Part shown: one piece after another, positions 1 through 9,364 of the stretch
Layout of the letters: every line of letters begins with the position of its first letter
How positions within the stretch are numbered: position 1 is the stretch's first letter
Assembly (NCBI RefSeq): GCF_038443385.1
Contig: NZ_CP151726.1
Span: 8,060,001 to 8,124,000 of the forward strand
Source: Stieleria varia
GTDB lineage: Bacteria; Planctomycetota; Planctomycetia; Pirellulales; Pirellulaceae
Length of the DNA: 64,000 nt
Direction of reading: 5' to 3'
Made by a program: the position numbers and the translations under genes
The notes under the pieces: generated by a model
Database searches by the model: none
The model's input: only the letters and a program-made list of their open reading frames with translations
What the model was told of the DNA's origin: nothing

Positions 1-1324
1 TCGAATCCAATTCGCCAGCACGCTTGATACGTTGCGGCCAATGCGCGATCAGCGGCGTCGAGATTCCGCCTTCATGGTTGTAATGTTTGTATTCACGAAA
101 CGGCGTGTTGGACACGGTCGCCCAACCACGACCATAGCCGATGTAGGTATCCGCTCCACCCGCCATCACACCCTTGCCGGTTCGCACGGGATAGCCGTCA
201 CGCGATTGCTTTGGCTGCATGTCGGGTTGCAGATAATCATCCGCCAACGGGGGCAACGTCGGCGCATCCGCTCGCGGTTGCCCATTCCCGCCACGGCCAT
301 AGTTCTCCGCACACCCGCCGTTGTCTTGAAAGAAACAGATGAGAGTATTGTCAAACTGATCGGTGTCCTGAAGCGACTCAACAATCCGTCCGATCCCCTG
401 ATCCATGCTGTCGATCATCGCGGCATAAACTTCCATGTTGTGTTTATCCCATTCCCAAAACTCGGTTTCCTTCCACTCGTCCGCAATGGGCCAGTTCACC
501 GTGCTGTCTTCGGTGATCAAACCCAGCTCCAGCATCCTTCGATAACGAGCGTTTCGGACCGCGGCATACCCCTCATCGTACTTCCCGGTGTACTTGGCAA
601 TGTCTTTGGGCAACGCGTGCATCGGCCAGTGGGCTGCAGTGAAGCTGACGTACAGAAAGAAAGGTTGATCGCCCGTCTGGATTCGATGCTCGTGAATGAA
701 GCGACAAGCTTGATCCGCAATCGCATCGGTGTAGTAAAACGTTCCGTTGGATTGGTGAGCGACTGTGTACGCTGGATCGGCCAACGGTGAGATGTACTGG
801 TTGTCACGCGTCAACGTGTTGGGGTCAAAGAAACTTCCCGCGCCATGGATCGTCCCGTAAAAACGGTCAAACCCACGCTGCAGCGGCCAGTTGAACTTGT
901 CCGCATCCGTCTTCGGCCTGACTTCGCGAGTGACGTGCCATTTCCCGGAAAGGTACGCTCGATAACCGGCACTCTTGAGTGCTTCGGCGATTGTCACGCA
1001 GTTGCGATTCAGTTCGCCGCGATAACCGTCAAAACCACGATCCTCCATCATGTGCCCGATTCCGGCTTGATGGGGATACAACCCGGTCAGCAGACTCGCG
1101 CGTGTCGGGCAACAACGTCCCGTGTTGTAAAACTGCGTGTACCGAATCCCGCCGTCGGCCAGCATGTTCAAATTCGGCGTGCTAATCTCGCCACCGTAAC
1201 ACTCGATGTCCGAGTAACCCATGTCGTCCGACATGATGTAAACGATGTTGGGCTTTTCAGCCGCGGAGGCAACGGCAAGGACAAGGAGTCCAAATGCAAC
1301 GGACAGGGTGGATCGAAAGATCAT
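1..1324 (-). CDS. Arylsulfatase (sulfatase family), 3' end outside window
   Basis: Exported sulfatase that would hydrolyse sulfate esters, probably of sulfated polysaccharides. Reading leftward from ATG at 1324, the frame stays open to base 1 (441 codons), so the C-terminus lies outside the window. Residues 1-22 are a signal peptide (MIFRSTLSVAFGLLVLAVASA-A). Metal-binding Asp pair at 33-34 (SDDMGYSD). The sulfatase signature is CCPTRASLLTG at 71-81, where Cys71 is the residue converted to formylglycine. The second conserved block SGKWH follows, and the metal-site motif FFQDNGG lies further on. Family members are usually 450-550 aa, so little is missing. It is divergent from the glycosyltransferase on the right, with a 241-bp gap that holds no gene. 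Family is certain; substrate is unknown. Confidence 0.95.
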   Translation of the reverse strand, partial: MIFRSTLSVAFGLLVLAVASAAEKPNIVYIMSDDMGYSDIECYGGEISTPNLNMLADGGIRYTQFYNTGRCCPTRASLLTGLYPHQAGIGHMMEDRGFDGYRGELNRNCVTIAEALKSAGYRAYLSGKWHVTREVRPKTDADKFNWPLQRGFDRFYGTIHGAGSFFDPNTLTRDNQYISPLADPAYTVAHQSNGTFYYTDAIADQACRFIHEHRIQTGDQPFFLYVSFTAAHWPMHALPKDIAKYTGKYDEGYAAVRNARYRRMLELGLITEDSTVNWPIADEWKETEFWEWDKHNMEVYAAMIDSMDQGIGRIVESLQDTDQFDNTLICFFQDNGGCAENYGRGGNGQPRADAPTLPPLADDYLQPDMQPKQSRDGYPVRTGKGVMAGGADTYIGYGRGWATVSNTPFREYKHYNHEGGISTPLIAHWPQRIKRAGELDS

Positions 1325-1565
1325 TGTTGGAACGTAGAATCCAGCGTGGGGAATGACTTTTTCCGACAACAGATATTCAAACGCAGGTGGATTGAAATCA
1401 TCGGAATGCAGATTCGAGTATACCTAAGTCGGAACGTACCAGAGAGGATTCAGGTCACCTAAAACCTCGAAACTTTCCCCTCGACGGAACCTGTTGTGCC
1501 TCACTCCCCTCGTCAAAAACAATCCGTAGCAGAAATCTCTCGCCGGTTGCATTAGAATCGGTTCC

Positions 1566-2564
1566 ATGAACACGCAAGCTCGACAGCGACACAACCTTCG
1601 TGTGCTTCAACGTTTATCTGCAGAACGCTCACGCCTGAAACGGGCGGTCGAGAGTATTGAGATCATCCGTCGCTTGCCGCCCCCATCACTCACGCAACTC
1701 ATCTGCGTGATGGTGGTGTTCAATGAGTCCTTGCGTCTCCCGGATTCACTTCGCCACTATCGCAGCTTGGGCATTGAACGATTTGCCATCATGGACAACT
1801 CGTCCACCGACTCAACTCGCGACTACCTACTGCAACAACCCGATGTGGATCTGTACTCCGTCCCGTTGGACTACAAGACATCCGTTGGCGGATGCGGCTG
1901 GGTGTCGGCGTTGATCCATATACACTACGGAGCCCACCGCTGGGTCGTCTGGTCCGATGCGGATGAGCAGCTCGTATTTGATGGCAGCGAGCAACACGAT
2001 CTGCATGCTCTAACGGACCACATGAAAGCGATGGGAAATGCCTCGCTGCCCTGCGTCATGGTCGATATGTACTCCCACGGAGACCTTTCATCCGTGATTC
2101 TCCATGCGGACCAAACCCTGCTGGAGTGCTGCCCGTATTTCGATGGCAACGGATATCAACGTCAAGAGATCGAGCCTGACGGCCTTGTGCCGCGGGTCGT
2201 TTGGTCTGGAGGAGCCAGCGAACGTGTCTTCGGAAACCAACGCGGCTGGATGGCTAAAATCCCACTGATCTACTGGCGACCTGAGACCTGGTATTGGAAC
2301 CCCCACGTCGCCTATCCCTTCGAGCTAAACTTCAACCAACCCTCGGGTGCTCTACTCCATTTCAAATACATGGCTGATTTCGCAGCCACGGTAGACCGCG
2401 AAGTAAGCCGAAACCAACATGCGTCCAATGCTGAAAAATACCGTGTGTTTCAAAACCATCTGCGGAATTCGGACACCACCAGCCTTCATTACGGCGAAAG
2501 TGCTCGCTATGAAAACTCGACATCTCTGCTGGAACGAAAGCTAATCACAGCGATCCATTGGTAG
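1566..2564 (+). CDS. GT2-like glycosyltransferase (Glyco_tranf_2_4 / GT92-like)
   Basis: Predicted cytoplasmic GT-A glycosyltransferase of 332 aa. An ICVMVVFNES strand at residues 46-55 and the MDNSSTDSTRDYL block at ~76-88 are typical of the nucleotide-binding half of GT2-like enzymes. WSDADEQ (Asp131/Asp133) is the DxD metal/nucleotide-sugar site. The C-terminal half has conserved aromatic and His residues (HFKYMADF) seen in this subgroup. There is no signal peptide or membrane helix. It stands alone between convergent and divergent genes, so acceptor and pathway cannot be read. Cell-surface or exopolysaccharide glycosylation is the default inference. Confidence 0.85.
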   Translation: MNTQARQRHNLRVLQRLSAERSRLKRAVESIEIIRRLPPPSLTQLICVMVVFNESLRLPDSLRHYRSLGIERFAIMDNSSTDSTRDYLLQQPDVDLYSVPLDYKTSVGGCGWVSALIHIHYGAHRWVVWSDADEQLVFDGSEQHDLHALTDHMKAMGNASLPCVMVDMYSHGDLSSVILHADQTLLECCPYFDGNGYQRQEIEPDGLVPRVVWSGGASERVFGNQRGWMAKIPLIYWRPETWYWNPHVAYPFELNFNQPSGALLHFKYMADFAATVDREVSRNQHASNAEKYRVFQNHLRNSDTTSLHYGESARYENSTSLLERKLITAIHW

Positions 2565-2586
2565 CACGACTCCCAACTCGCGTTGA

Positions 2587-3261
2587 TCACTCAACACGAT
2601 TCACGTCCCCGCCGAAATCACGCCAAAAGAGAAAGTCAGCAACAAGCTGGATTCGCCGCATGAATTCGACAGATTCGATCGGCTTGAGCATTGAAAAGTC
2701 GATCCCAGGATCGACCACTTCTTGGTTTTGCAAAATGGTGTCCACCACGCGGGTGTAAAGATCTACCGCATCCGGTACTTGGCAGACGCCCGGCATCCCT
2801 GCGATGCGTTTACTTTCTTCGCCACGCTTCACATCCCCTGACAACAAGGCCACGTACTTGGACGCAGCCGCGCGACTCTCGGCGGAGTTCGCACTCAATT
2901 CCTCCAACTGGCTCGACTCCAGTTCTCGAAATCTTCCTGGCAGCGCATTAACGAGTGAACGCCCCCACTCCTGTGCTTCCTTACGACTATGGATTTCCGT
3001 CCATCCCCTGCCAGAATCGTTGGCAATTTCAGTGATCAAATCGATCACGCAGAGCTCTTTGTACAAGTACCCGTGATTCAGAAACGACACAACCGCGTAA
3101 GCATAAAATGCAGGTGACTCGCTACCGGACTGGTTGATAACGACGGCCTGGTGGTGCCCCCCTTTCCGTTTTCTAAAGAAGTAAAGCCCACAGACGCTAC
3201 TTGAATGAAGCCGAAACTCAGCAGCTTCCAAGTCGGTACAGAAATCAGTTTCATACAACAT
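2587..3261 (-). CDS. Hypothetical protein, last gene of SWIM/DUF6493 operon
   Basis: 224-aa soluble protein that I do not recognise. It is mixed alpha/beta in appearance, with no signal peptide, membrane segment or catalytic signature. The C-terminal half is helix-rich and acidic (DLYTRVVDTILQNQEV, EFMRRIQLVADFLF). It starts 2 nt after the stop of the SUKH-like gene, so the two are almost certainly co-translated. A place beside a SUKH-fold gene at the end of a SWIM/DUF6493 operon suggests an accessory or conflict-related role, but this is inference from neighbours only. Confidence 0.7.
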   Translation of the reverse strand: MLYETDFCTDLEAAEFRLHSSSVCGLYFFRKRKGGHHQAVVINQSGSESPAFYAYAVVSFLNHGYLYKELCVIDLITEIANDSGRGWTEIHSRKEAQEWGRSLVNALPGRFRELESSQLEELSANSAESRAAASKYVALLSGDVKRGEESKRIAGMPGVCQVPDAVDLYTRVVDTILQNQEVVDPGIDFSMLKPIESVEFMRRIQLVADFLFWRDFGGDVNRVE

Positions 3262-3263
3262 GG

Positions 3264-3620
3264 TTAGCTGCCGAATTGAGGCTCCCAGAACTTCTGCCCC
3301 TCGACATCACTGTAGCATTCAAGAAACTCAGAGAAAGATCGCGACGTTACCGAACGAGAGTCTGGCTGCGAAAGCAACTTCAATCCCCATTGGCCGTAAT
3401 TGACGTCCTGAAAGAGACAAACGCTCTCAAAATGCAACCAAAAGCTTGCAAGGTCCGGAGGAAAACCGGCGATTTCTGGCGATTCTATAACGGGCTTTGA
3501 GGTGCACTGCATTGGCATTTCAAGTGACGCACGTGCATCGACCATATACTGCGGCACACGTGGAGTTGCCCACAGTGAGACAAGAATCTCAATGAGTTCG
3601 GGAACTGTTTTTTTGCTCAT
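3264..3620 (-). CDS. SMI1/KNR4 (SUKH)-like protein, possible immunity protein
   Basis: 118 aa. The central segment FPPDLASFWLHFESVCLFQDV followed by YGQWGLKLLS resembles the SUKH-superfamily signature (PpD..FW..f....f.d..YGqWGL.ll), known from immunity proteins of polymorphic toxins and from eukaryotic Smi1/Knr4. It is shorter than most family members (about 130-180 aa). It lies 74 nt downstream of the DUF6493-like gene and 2 nt upstream of the next unknown gene, same strand. Seen: the motif and gene packing. Inferred: immunity or protein-binding role. No adjacent toxin domain was recognised in this operon. Confidence 0.65.
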   Translation of the reverse strand: MSKKTVPELIEILVSLWATPRVPQYMVDARASLEMPMQCTSKPVIESPEIAGFPPDLASFWLHFESVCLFQDVNYGQWGLKLLSQPDSRSVTSRSFSEFLECYSDVEGQKFWEPQFGS

Positions 3621-3694
3621 TCCTGATTGCTACTCTACGGTCGAAGGTCAACGTGGTGCGCTTTAACGCAACCTGCGGTGACTGGTGCGACACT

Positions 3695-6600
3695 TCATTT
3701 GGGTTTTGAGGAATCGCCGTGACCATCCATGAACGAAGCTGTGGCATGCCAACGTTCACCTCTCTGGACGAACGTTGCGAGCACCAGGGAATCCAGATCT
3801 TGACGGGAAGTTGCTTCAGTAAGTTTGACCAGTTGTTTGGCAAGTTTGGCGGTTTTGGAACTGCCGGATATCGCCGACAGTTTTTCTGCCAGAGTCTGAC
3901 CTGGTGCAATGCCAAGGTCTGAGCTGGACTCAAGCAGGACACTCAAGAGAAGTTGAATGTCGATGGGCAGCTCCTCCAAGTGAAGTATCGTAAACTCGAT
4001 CGACTGCGAGATGACAAATCGATGCAGCTTGGATTCCCCCGCAACCGAACTCAAAACTTTGCTGAGGCGATTTAGCTTGATGAATGGCAAGGTGTTGGCG
4101 ATGACCGTTCCCAATATCTCTGGCGACACCAACGAGCGAGCAATCGCGTCCAGCAATCCATCCGTGGCGAGAATCCGATTTTCACCTCGCTCGTCGCCCG
4201 CAGCCATCACGAATAGTCTGCAGGTCGCATCGTTCCACGTGGACTCCGGATCGAGCAGATGCCCCAGATGTCCCGCCATGCAACTGGCTGAGGTATCGAA
4301 TGGGTTGGTCAATGACTCCCAGGTATCCAACCAAGACTGTTTGTCGGTGGGTGCCTTGACACGATGGAAAAAGGGTTCAACGGACAAAGCCACTTCTGCC
4401 AATGAAAAAGGAACGGTTGGGTCATCCGTAATCGCTCCTTCAATGGCAATGCTTTGATCATTGCGGTAGAACGCTTTTGCGATGGGCAAGACCGGCGCAA
4501 CATTTGGCAAAATCACATGGCGTGCCCGGACTGCCGCTGCCTTGACCGCATCTTCGCCCCAGCCGCCGAAGGACTTCAGCTCACAGTCATCCCCCAATGC
4601 ATAACGCAGCAAGTGACCGCCGTTGTAGTGACTTGGCTTGTCCAATTGTCCCAAGGCCTGCGATCGCCCCTCGGGCATCAATCGCAGCAAAGCCTGCGCG
4701 AAGTCATAGCTATCAAGCAACTCTCGATGCTTGGCGTAGTGATCATTGATTCGTTGGACGAGAACCATTGGATCGATCCAACCACCCAGGTGCGTCGGAA
4801 GCGATAAAAGCGGCATCGGGACACTATCTGCACGCCGATATGCCTGACGCGACTGCACGATGTCATTCGTCAGTCCAGAAATACGTTCGCGCAGGAACCA
4901 ACCACGCATGCTGTACCAGTGCACATTTTGGTCAGCGGGCGTCTCGGGCATTTCGAGCCAGGTGTTCAGCAAGCGAGTCAAGCCGATACTATTCGCTTGG
5001 TCAAGAAATCTGCCTGAGTGACGTTCACTTTGTTTGACGATACGTTTCTTGAGCGAGGACGTACGCGAATCGAAATCGGCTGGCCGCTCTCGATGAAACC
5101 GAGAGATACCATCGAGAATCCGCTCCAAATCCATAACGTCCTCGATTGACTCGATCGTCGATGACACCAACTCGATCAGCTCCGCCACGTTTTCGACGGG
5201 ATTGACTTGCCGATCTCGATCTCGTCGAGGGACCTCGTGGGGAGTAACCGGTGGCCAAGTCAAACATTTTCCCGATTCGTGTTGCTCAAACGCTGCGAGC
5301 AGGCCCGACGTTTTCTGAATCAACTTGGGCAGCTTCTCAGCTCGTTCCTTCAAAGCTTTCAGATCTGCCAACGCTACTCCTGATGAATCAGACTTTGACT
5401 TGGTTTGGCTCTCGCCTGAATTTGGTTTACGGCCTGAACTCGGTGGGTCTCCTGCAGGCTCGACTGGCTCGATGTTCACCTGCGTGTCTTGTCTCAGCAA
5501 ACTCTCTAGGTCATTCTTCAATGAAGCCGCTACGTGTTCGCGGAGTGATGCCAATCGAGATTGTGCCTCAACCGGAATTGGACCCTCGATCGCATCCAAT
5601 AGTTTCAAGCAAGCACTCTGAACATCAGCGTTATCATGCTGAACTCCCTCGACGATGGCGATCGCAGCGGCCGCTTGAATCGACGACTCTTGTTTGAGCA
5701 ACTTTTTCGTGATCCCCAAGGCCTTCATCGGCTGGGCTTTCTTTTCAATTCGAAACACATCCGGCAACGCGGCAAAAAATGCATTCGCGTCCAGCCGCTT
5801 TGCTTTCAGCAAGACCTCGCAGGCTGCCAAAGCTTGTCCGACCACGGTGGATTGACTCGCAGAAAAGAGCGACAAGTATTCCTGCAGAAAAGATTCGCGT
5901 TCTTCGACGGTCGGCCCTAGCAACTGATGAAACTTCCCCATTCCCGTCAAAGTGCCGGGCGATAGCGGCAAGCCCATGCCTTGCAGACTTCTCTTGAGCA
6001 ACTCGCGTCGATCGATTTTCCCCTCATCCGACAGTGATACTAAGGCCTCGCTCCACGACTCATAAGCATTCCGCATGACGGAAGAATCAAATTCAAAGAT
6101 ACCCCAGATCTCTTCTTTCAACAGCTCTGGATCCGCATCAATTACTTCTTTGACGCTCCGCCGCTTGCGTTTGAAAACATCCGTTTTCCAAGCGTCCGCT
6201 GGATAACTTTCCATGCTGTCGTTAGCAAGACGATCGTAGTAACCCGAGTCACGACTGGCTGGGATAAGACCCTCACGAATGAGACCTCGCTCGACAAACG
6301 AGTTGGGCACTGGTCGTTCATTCCTCCATTCCTTTTCGACCCACTTTGCGAGCCATTTCGGCTTGCGCGCTACCAAAATACGCAGCAGTCTTTCAGGCAT
6401 GCCCGAAAGATCGTCGCGTAACCAGGACAAACCCTGATCCCAGGGTTTGTCAAGCGTCTTTAAATCGCAGACCGCAACCACCAACAGATTGACCGTCCAT
6501 CGCGGCACCCGCCAATCAACATAGTTCTGTTTATCCAAAGCCTTCAGAAGATCACGCTGACTTTCGACCAATGCATCGTTCGATATGTCAATCTCCAAAC

Positions 6601-6766
6601 CGCCTGGTCCCCAATATCGATCGATCGCCACTCCGATCTCCAAAGCTTCCTCCTTCAATTCGGATCGCTGTTTCTCATCCAGAGGATCTAACAACGTACA
6701 CAGTTTTTCACGGTCTCCTTGGACGACAAGATCACGTAGTTGATCAATCAGTCTTGCATCATTCAT
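3695..6766 (-). CDS. DUF6493-like large helical-repeat protein
   Basis: 1023-aa soluble, mostly alpha-helical protein without signal peptide or membrane segments. The N-terminus (LIDQLRDLVVQGDREKLCTLLDPL) and the place directly behind a SWIM zinc-finger gene match the DUF6493 type of protein. HEAT-like helices occupy residues ~290-420. A Ser/Pro/Lys-rich linker lies at ~425-460 (PSSGRKPNSGESQTKSKSD). A second helical domain follows, then a conserved-looking MPLLSLPTHLGGWIDP block near residue 655, typical of the C-terminal half of such proteins. Its start codon overlaps the SWIM gene stop by 4 nt (ATGA), which implies translational coupling. Relatives usually occur with SWIM, MoxR AAA+ and vWA genes in predicted conflict systems, but no MoxR or vWA gene is in view. 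The family name is from memory and is not proven here. Confidence 0.6.
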   Translation of the reverse strand: MNDARLIDQLRDLVVQGDREKLCTLLDPLDEKQRSELKEEALEIGVAIDRYWGPGGLEIDISNDALVESQRDLLKALDKQNYVDWRVPRWTVNLLVVAVCDLKTLDKPWDQGLSWLRDDLSGMPERLLRILVARKPKWLAKWVEKEWRNERPVPNSFVERGLIREGLIPASRDSGYYDRLANDSMESYPADAWKTDVFKRKRRSVKEVIDADPELLKEEIWGIFEFDSSVMRNAYESWSEALVSLSDEGKIDRRELLKRSLQGMGLPLSPGTLTGMGKFHQLLGPTVEERESFLQEYLSLFSASQSTVVGQALAACEVLLKAKRLDANAFFAALPDVFRIEKKAQPMKALGITKKLLKQESSIQAAAAIAIVEGVQHDNADVQSACLKLLDAIEGPIPVEAQSRLASLREHVAASLKNDLESLLRQDTQVNIEPVEPAGDPPSSGRKPNSGESQTKSKSDSSGVALADLKALKERAEKLPKLIQKTSGLLAAFEQHESGKCLTWPPVTPHEVPRRDRDRQVNPVENVAELIELVSSTIESIEDVMDLERILDGISRFHRERPADFDSRTSSLKKRIVKQSERHSGRFLDQANSIGLTRLLNTWLEMPETPADQNVHWYSMRGWFLRERISGLTNDIVQSRQAYRRADSVPMPLLSLPTHLGGWIDPMVLVQRINDHYAKHRELLDSYDFAQALLRLMPEGRSQALGQLDKPSHYNGGHLLRYALGDDCELKSFGGWGEDAVKAAAVRARHVILPNVAPVLPIAKAFYRNDQSIAIEGAITDDPTVPFSLAEVALSVEPFFHRVKAPTDKQSWLDTWESLTNPFDTSASCMAGHLGHLLDPESTWNDATCRLFVMAAGDERGENRILATDGLLDAIARSLVSPEILGTVIANTLPFIKLNRLSKVLSSVAGESKLHRFVISQSIEFTILHLEELPIDIQLLLSVLLESSSDLGIAPGQTLAEKLSAISGSSKTAKLAKQLVKLTEATSRQDLDSLVLATFVQRGERWHATASFMDGHGDSSKPK

Positions 6767-8100
6767 GCTTCTTCACCCCTGCATATCATCGCGGCCAGAA
6801 TATGTTTGCACGGTCCCCGCGTTGTCTTGTGCTTGCTGTACCAAATGCACGAGCACTTGTAGGACTGCTGCGTCACTTCCACCAAATGCTCAACACCACT
6901 GCCTTGGACAATCCAGCGTTCCGAGTCTGAGTTGCTGTCGCAACCCGAAATACGATTCTGTTGCACAATTTTGCGTGCCGCAATCAAGCGAGGCTGCAAT
7001 GACTCGACCAGCGAGGACTCGAACGGCATCACACGGTAGAAGTACCGTTGCTGATAGAGGTCATATCCCAATACTCCCCGTGTTGCCAGTGCCGTCAATG
7101 CGGATGAAATCTCGTTGCGAGGAAGCTTGAGCTTGGCGGCAAGCGAATCCGAATCCAAGTTCTCATGCCAATTCAAAACACCACGCACACGATCAATGGC
7201 GTTCTTCCAAGATTCGTCGGCGAGATCCGACAACACTTGGCCTTCACCGGAAAACCCGCGATAAATGCCTGGACTCAAAAGCATTCCGAATTGCAGATTT
7301 CCGAACTCACAGAACCAAGAACTGGTTGCTTGGTCGGGAATTCGGCCCATCGAAATGGTTCCATCGTGAGACCTCAAAAGCTTTTCCATCAACCGAAGCC
7401 GGTCTGTCCCCACCAACGGTACCGCCTGGTCCGTTTCGCGAGTCGATGCACGCAATCCTTTACCCGACGGCACGATCCACAGAGGATGCTGACGAGCCGC
7501 GTTTCGAGGCAAGCCTTGTAAGAACTTACGCACCTCCCGACTAGAACATGTGATGCGATGCTCAACGCGTGCCAAAATGTTCTGAACTTCACAAAACCCT
7601 CTCAGCCAACGCAGCGGCAGCTTGACCTTCTTTTCTCGATATGAAGAATCCTCGTCGATCAACTCCACGGCATCATGTCTCACCAACAGACTCAGCGATT
7701 GCTTTTGCCGGAAGAGCGACAGGCCGTTTCGAAAATCATCGTTGAAGTCAACATTGGTTGTGCCAAACTCGAATTGGGCGTTGTCAAACATCGGTTCCAT
7801 AAAGTTTGCAGTGACATAGACACCGCAACAACCACTAAAACCTTCGAATCGAACCCCATTGGGATCGCAGGTGACGACCGGATCAAGCATTCCCGGTGCA
7901 GCATACGCAAAATTTGATCGAACGATATCAGAAAGGCACAGCAAAGCGTCGCAGAACAATCCCGAGTTTGCAAACTGCCCCTGGAACGAAAACGGACGAT
8001 CGGGAGCGAGTATCACCTGACCATCAGTACCAGATGCCCCATCCGACAGATGACTCGAATTTCGATACGAGTAACGATGCTCAAGCGTGTCAAGTGACAT
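6763..8100 (-). CDS. SWIM zinc-finger domain protein
   Basis: 445 aa. The C-terminal SWIM zinc finger is complete: Cys416-x-Cys418 ... Cys431-x-His433 (CSC...PCKH), the CxCx(n)CxH pattern of this family. The upstream ~400 residues lack a recognised enzyme domain and include a winged-helix-like stretch around residues 300-350 (DSLAAKLKLPRNEISSALTA). SWIM fingers bind nucleic acid or protein. Bacterial SWIM proteins of this layout (compare E. coli YehQ) are encoded with MoxR ATPases, vWA proteins and large helical proteins. It is the first gene of the operon. The start at 8100 follows no clear leader, and the rhodanese gene ends 82 nt upstream. Confidence 0.8.
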   Translation of the reverse strand: MSLDTLEHRYSYRNSSHLSDGASGTDGQVILAPDRPFSFQGQFANSGLFCDALLCLSDIVRSNFAYAAPGMLDPVVTCDPNGVRFEGFSGCCGVYVTANFMEPMFDNAQFEFGTTNVDFNDDFRNGLSLFRQKQSLSLLVRHDAVELIDEDSSYREKKVKLPLRWLRGFCEVQNILARVEHRITCSSREVRKFLQGLPRNAARQHPLWIVPSGKGLRASTRETDQAVPLVGTDRLRLMEKLLRSHDGTISMGRIPDQATSSWFCEFGNLQFGMLLSPGIYRGFSGEGQVLSDLADESWKNAIDRVRGVLNWHENLDSDSLAAKLKLPRNEISSALTALATRGVLGYDLYQQRYFYRVMPFESSLVESLQPRLIAARKIVQQNRISGCDSNSDSERWIVQGSGVEHLVEVTQQSYKCSCIWYSKHKTTRGPCKHILAAMICRGEEA

Positions 8101-8182
8101 CGTAGGGTAGGGATGCCTTCTGAGGAACGGTATATTCTTGGTCGCCCGGGTTCTCGATGATCACTCCAAATTGCTCAGCGTC

Positions 8183-8578
8183 TCACTCGTATTTCGATTT
8201 AATGTCGTCGTACCCACCTGCGTTCTCAACGTTGGTGAACCCGAGTTCCTCAAGCTTTGTTTTCGCTTTTCCCGCTCTGCCGCCAACGGCACAGTAGACG
8301 ACAATTTTCGCGTCTTTGTCATCAGTCACGTTGCTGATTCTCTCTGCAATCTCCGTGTGAGGAATGTGAACTGCCTGTTTGACATGTCCCGAGTCCCACT
8401 CTTCCTGAGAACGAACGTCGATCACGATCACATCGGGTTCGGTTCCTGTTTCGCTGCCAGCCTGAACAGGAGCAACATCTGCCGACACAGCGGTGTCTTG
8501 GTCTGTACTCACCGACGACGTCTGCGTCGTGCATCCGACAACGGCTGAGGCAAACAAACAAATCAAAACCTTTCGCAT
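8183..8578 (-). CDS. Rhodanese-like lipoprotein
   Basis: 131-aa exported single-domain rhodanese. Lipobox: residues 1-16 MRKVLICLFASAVVGC, with Cys16 as the lipidated residue, followed by a Ser/Thr/Ala-rich linker. The rhodanese domain spans ~47-130 (VIVIDVRSQEEWDSGHVKQAVHIP). The active-site loop CAVGGRAGKA starts at Cys96, so the catalytic sulfur-carrying cysteine is present, as in PspE-type sulfurtransferases. It is on the same strand as the SWIM gene, 82 nt upstream of it. That spacing allows co-transcription, but the functions are not obviously linked. Sulfur acceptor unknown. Confidence 0.9.
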   Translation of the reverse strand: MRKVLICLFASAVVGCTTQTSSVSTDQDTAVSADVAPVQAGSETGTEPDVIVIDVRSQEEWDSGHVKQAVHIPHTEIAERISNVTDDKDAKIVVYCAVGGRAGKAKTKLEELGFTNVENAGGYDDIKSKYE

Positions 8579-8791
8579 GGAACCATCTTTCGCTAGAGTC
8601 AGTTCGGACGGTCAATCTCAAGTGTCCATGGAACATTCATGAACCGACTCGATAGCCTAAAACGTAAGATCAACCGAAAACACCCCTCAATCCTAATCGA
8701 TGCTCCGTACGTGCGCAATACGGCAGGATGAATCCTAGGCAGAAGTCTCACCACGGCGCTGACGAGACTCTGCATGCGCCAATCAACTTGC

Positions 8792-9307
8792 TTACAGCCC
8801 TCCGACCACTGATCTGAAGAAATCACGGCAAGTTGCACTCCCCGCTCGCTCTGAACATTGATGGACGATCTCGAGCCCGCGACCTTTCCATTTCACACGA
8901 TTCACAATGGCTTCGGCGGCAAATAACAGGGCATCCAGGAATTGCTCTGAACTCTCGGCGCAAGCCATCGGTGCAACTTCGGGCGAATCATGATGCAACA
9001 TCCAAATCTTACGCTCATGATCGACCACAAGTGGATCCGCTTCGCAGAACCCGAACCGAACTCCTCCTTGCGTAGGCACAACACCCGAATCAAATCGTAC
9101 GATCCCGATCGCAACGGCTGAGCAATCAAACGCCGTCACCAGTCGCTCAACCTCCGTGCTCACTGGCCCACCAGAGTTTCTCGGTTTTGCGTCAAATGCG
9201 GATTGAATCTCCTCGATCTCATCAGCGTCAAGTCCGTACTCAGCTAGGTCCTTGGCTCTGGGCATGAATGCTCGCAGTGAATTTGCAAATGCAATTGCAT
9301 CCATCAA
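8792..9307 (-). CDS. Candidate immunity protein, paralogue of the toxin-adjacent 171-aa gene
   Basis: 171 aa, cytoplasmic. It aligns end to end with the gene at 16169-16684. Both begin MMDA.AF.NSLR, carry RLVTAFDCS/HLVTAFDCS, IGIVRFDSGV, CEADPLVVD and MLHHD, and end RSVVGGL. Identity is roughly 60% by eye. Because the other copy sits immediately behind the toxin tip, this one is best read as a duplicated, now orphan, immunity gene. No enzyme motif is seen. The ADPLVVD...LHHD...C(A)E...FLDA pattern is reminiscent of SUKH-type immunity proteins, but I cannot assign the fold. Confidence 0.75.
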   Translation of the reverse strand: MMDAIAFANSLRAFMPRAKDLAEYGLDADEIEEIQSAFDAKPRNSGGPVSTEVERLVTAFDCSAVAIGIVRFDSGVVPTQGGVRFGFCEADPLVVDHERKIWMLHHDSPEVAPMACAESSEQFLDALLFAAEAIVNRVKWKGRGLEIVHQCSERAGSATCRDFFRSVVGGL

Positions 9308-9364
9308 CCAATCCCCTATTCACGTGGTTCTTCTCGGGAGCCTCATAGGCTTCAGACACCGGAA

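Noticed and set aside
32..1462. Two long rightward frames (32-790 and 845-1462)
   Set aside because: They lie antisense to an unmistakable sulfatase with signal peptide and CxPxR active site; Arg/Val/His-rich composition is that of a GC-rich shadow.
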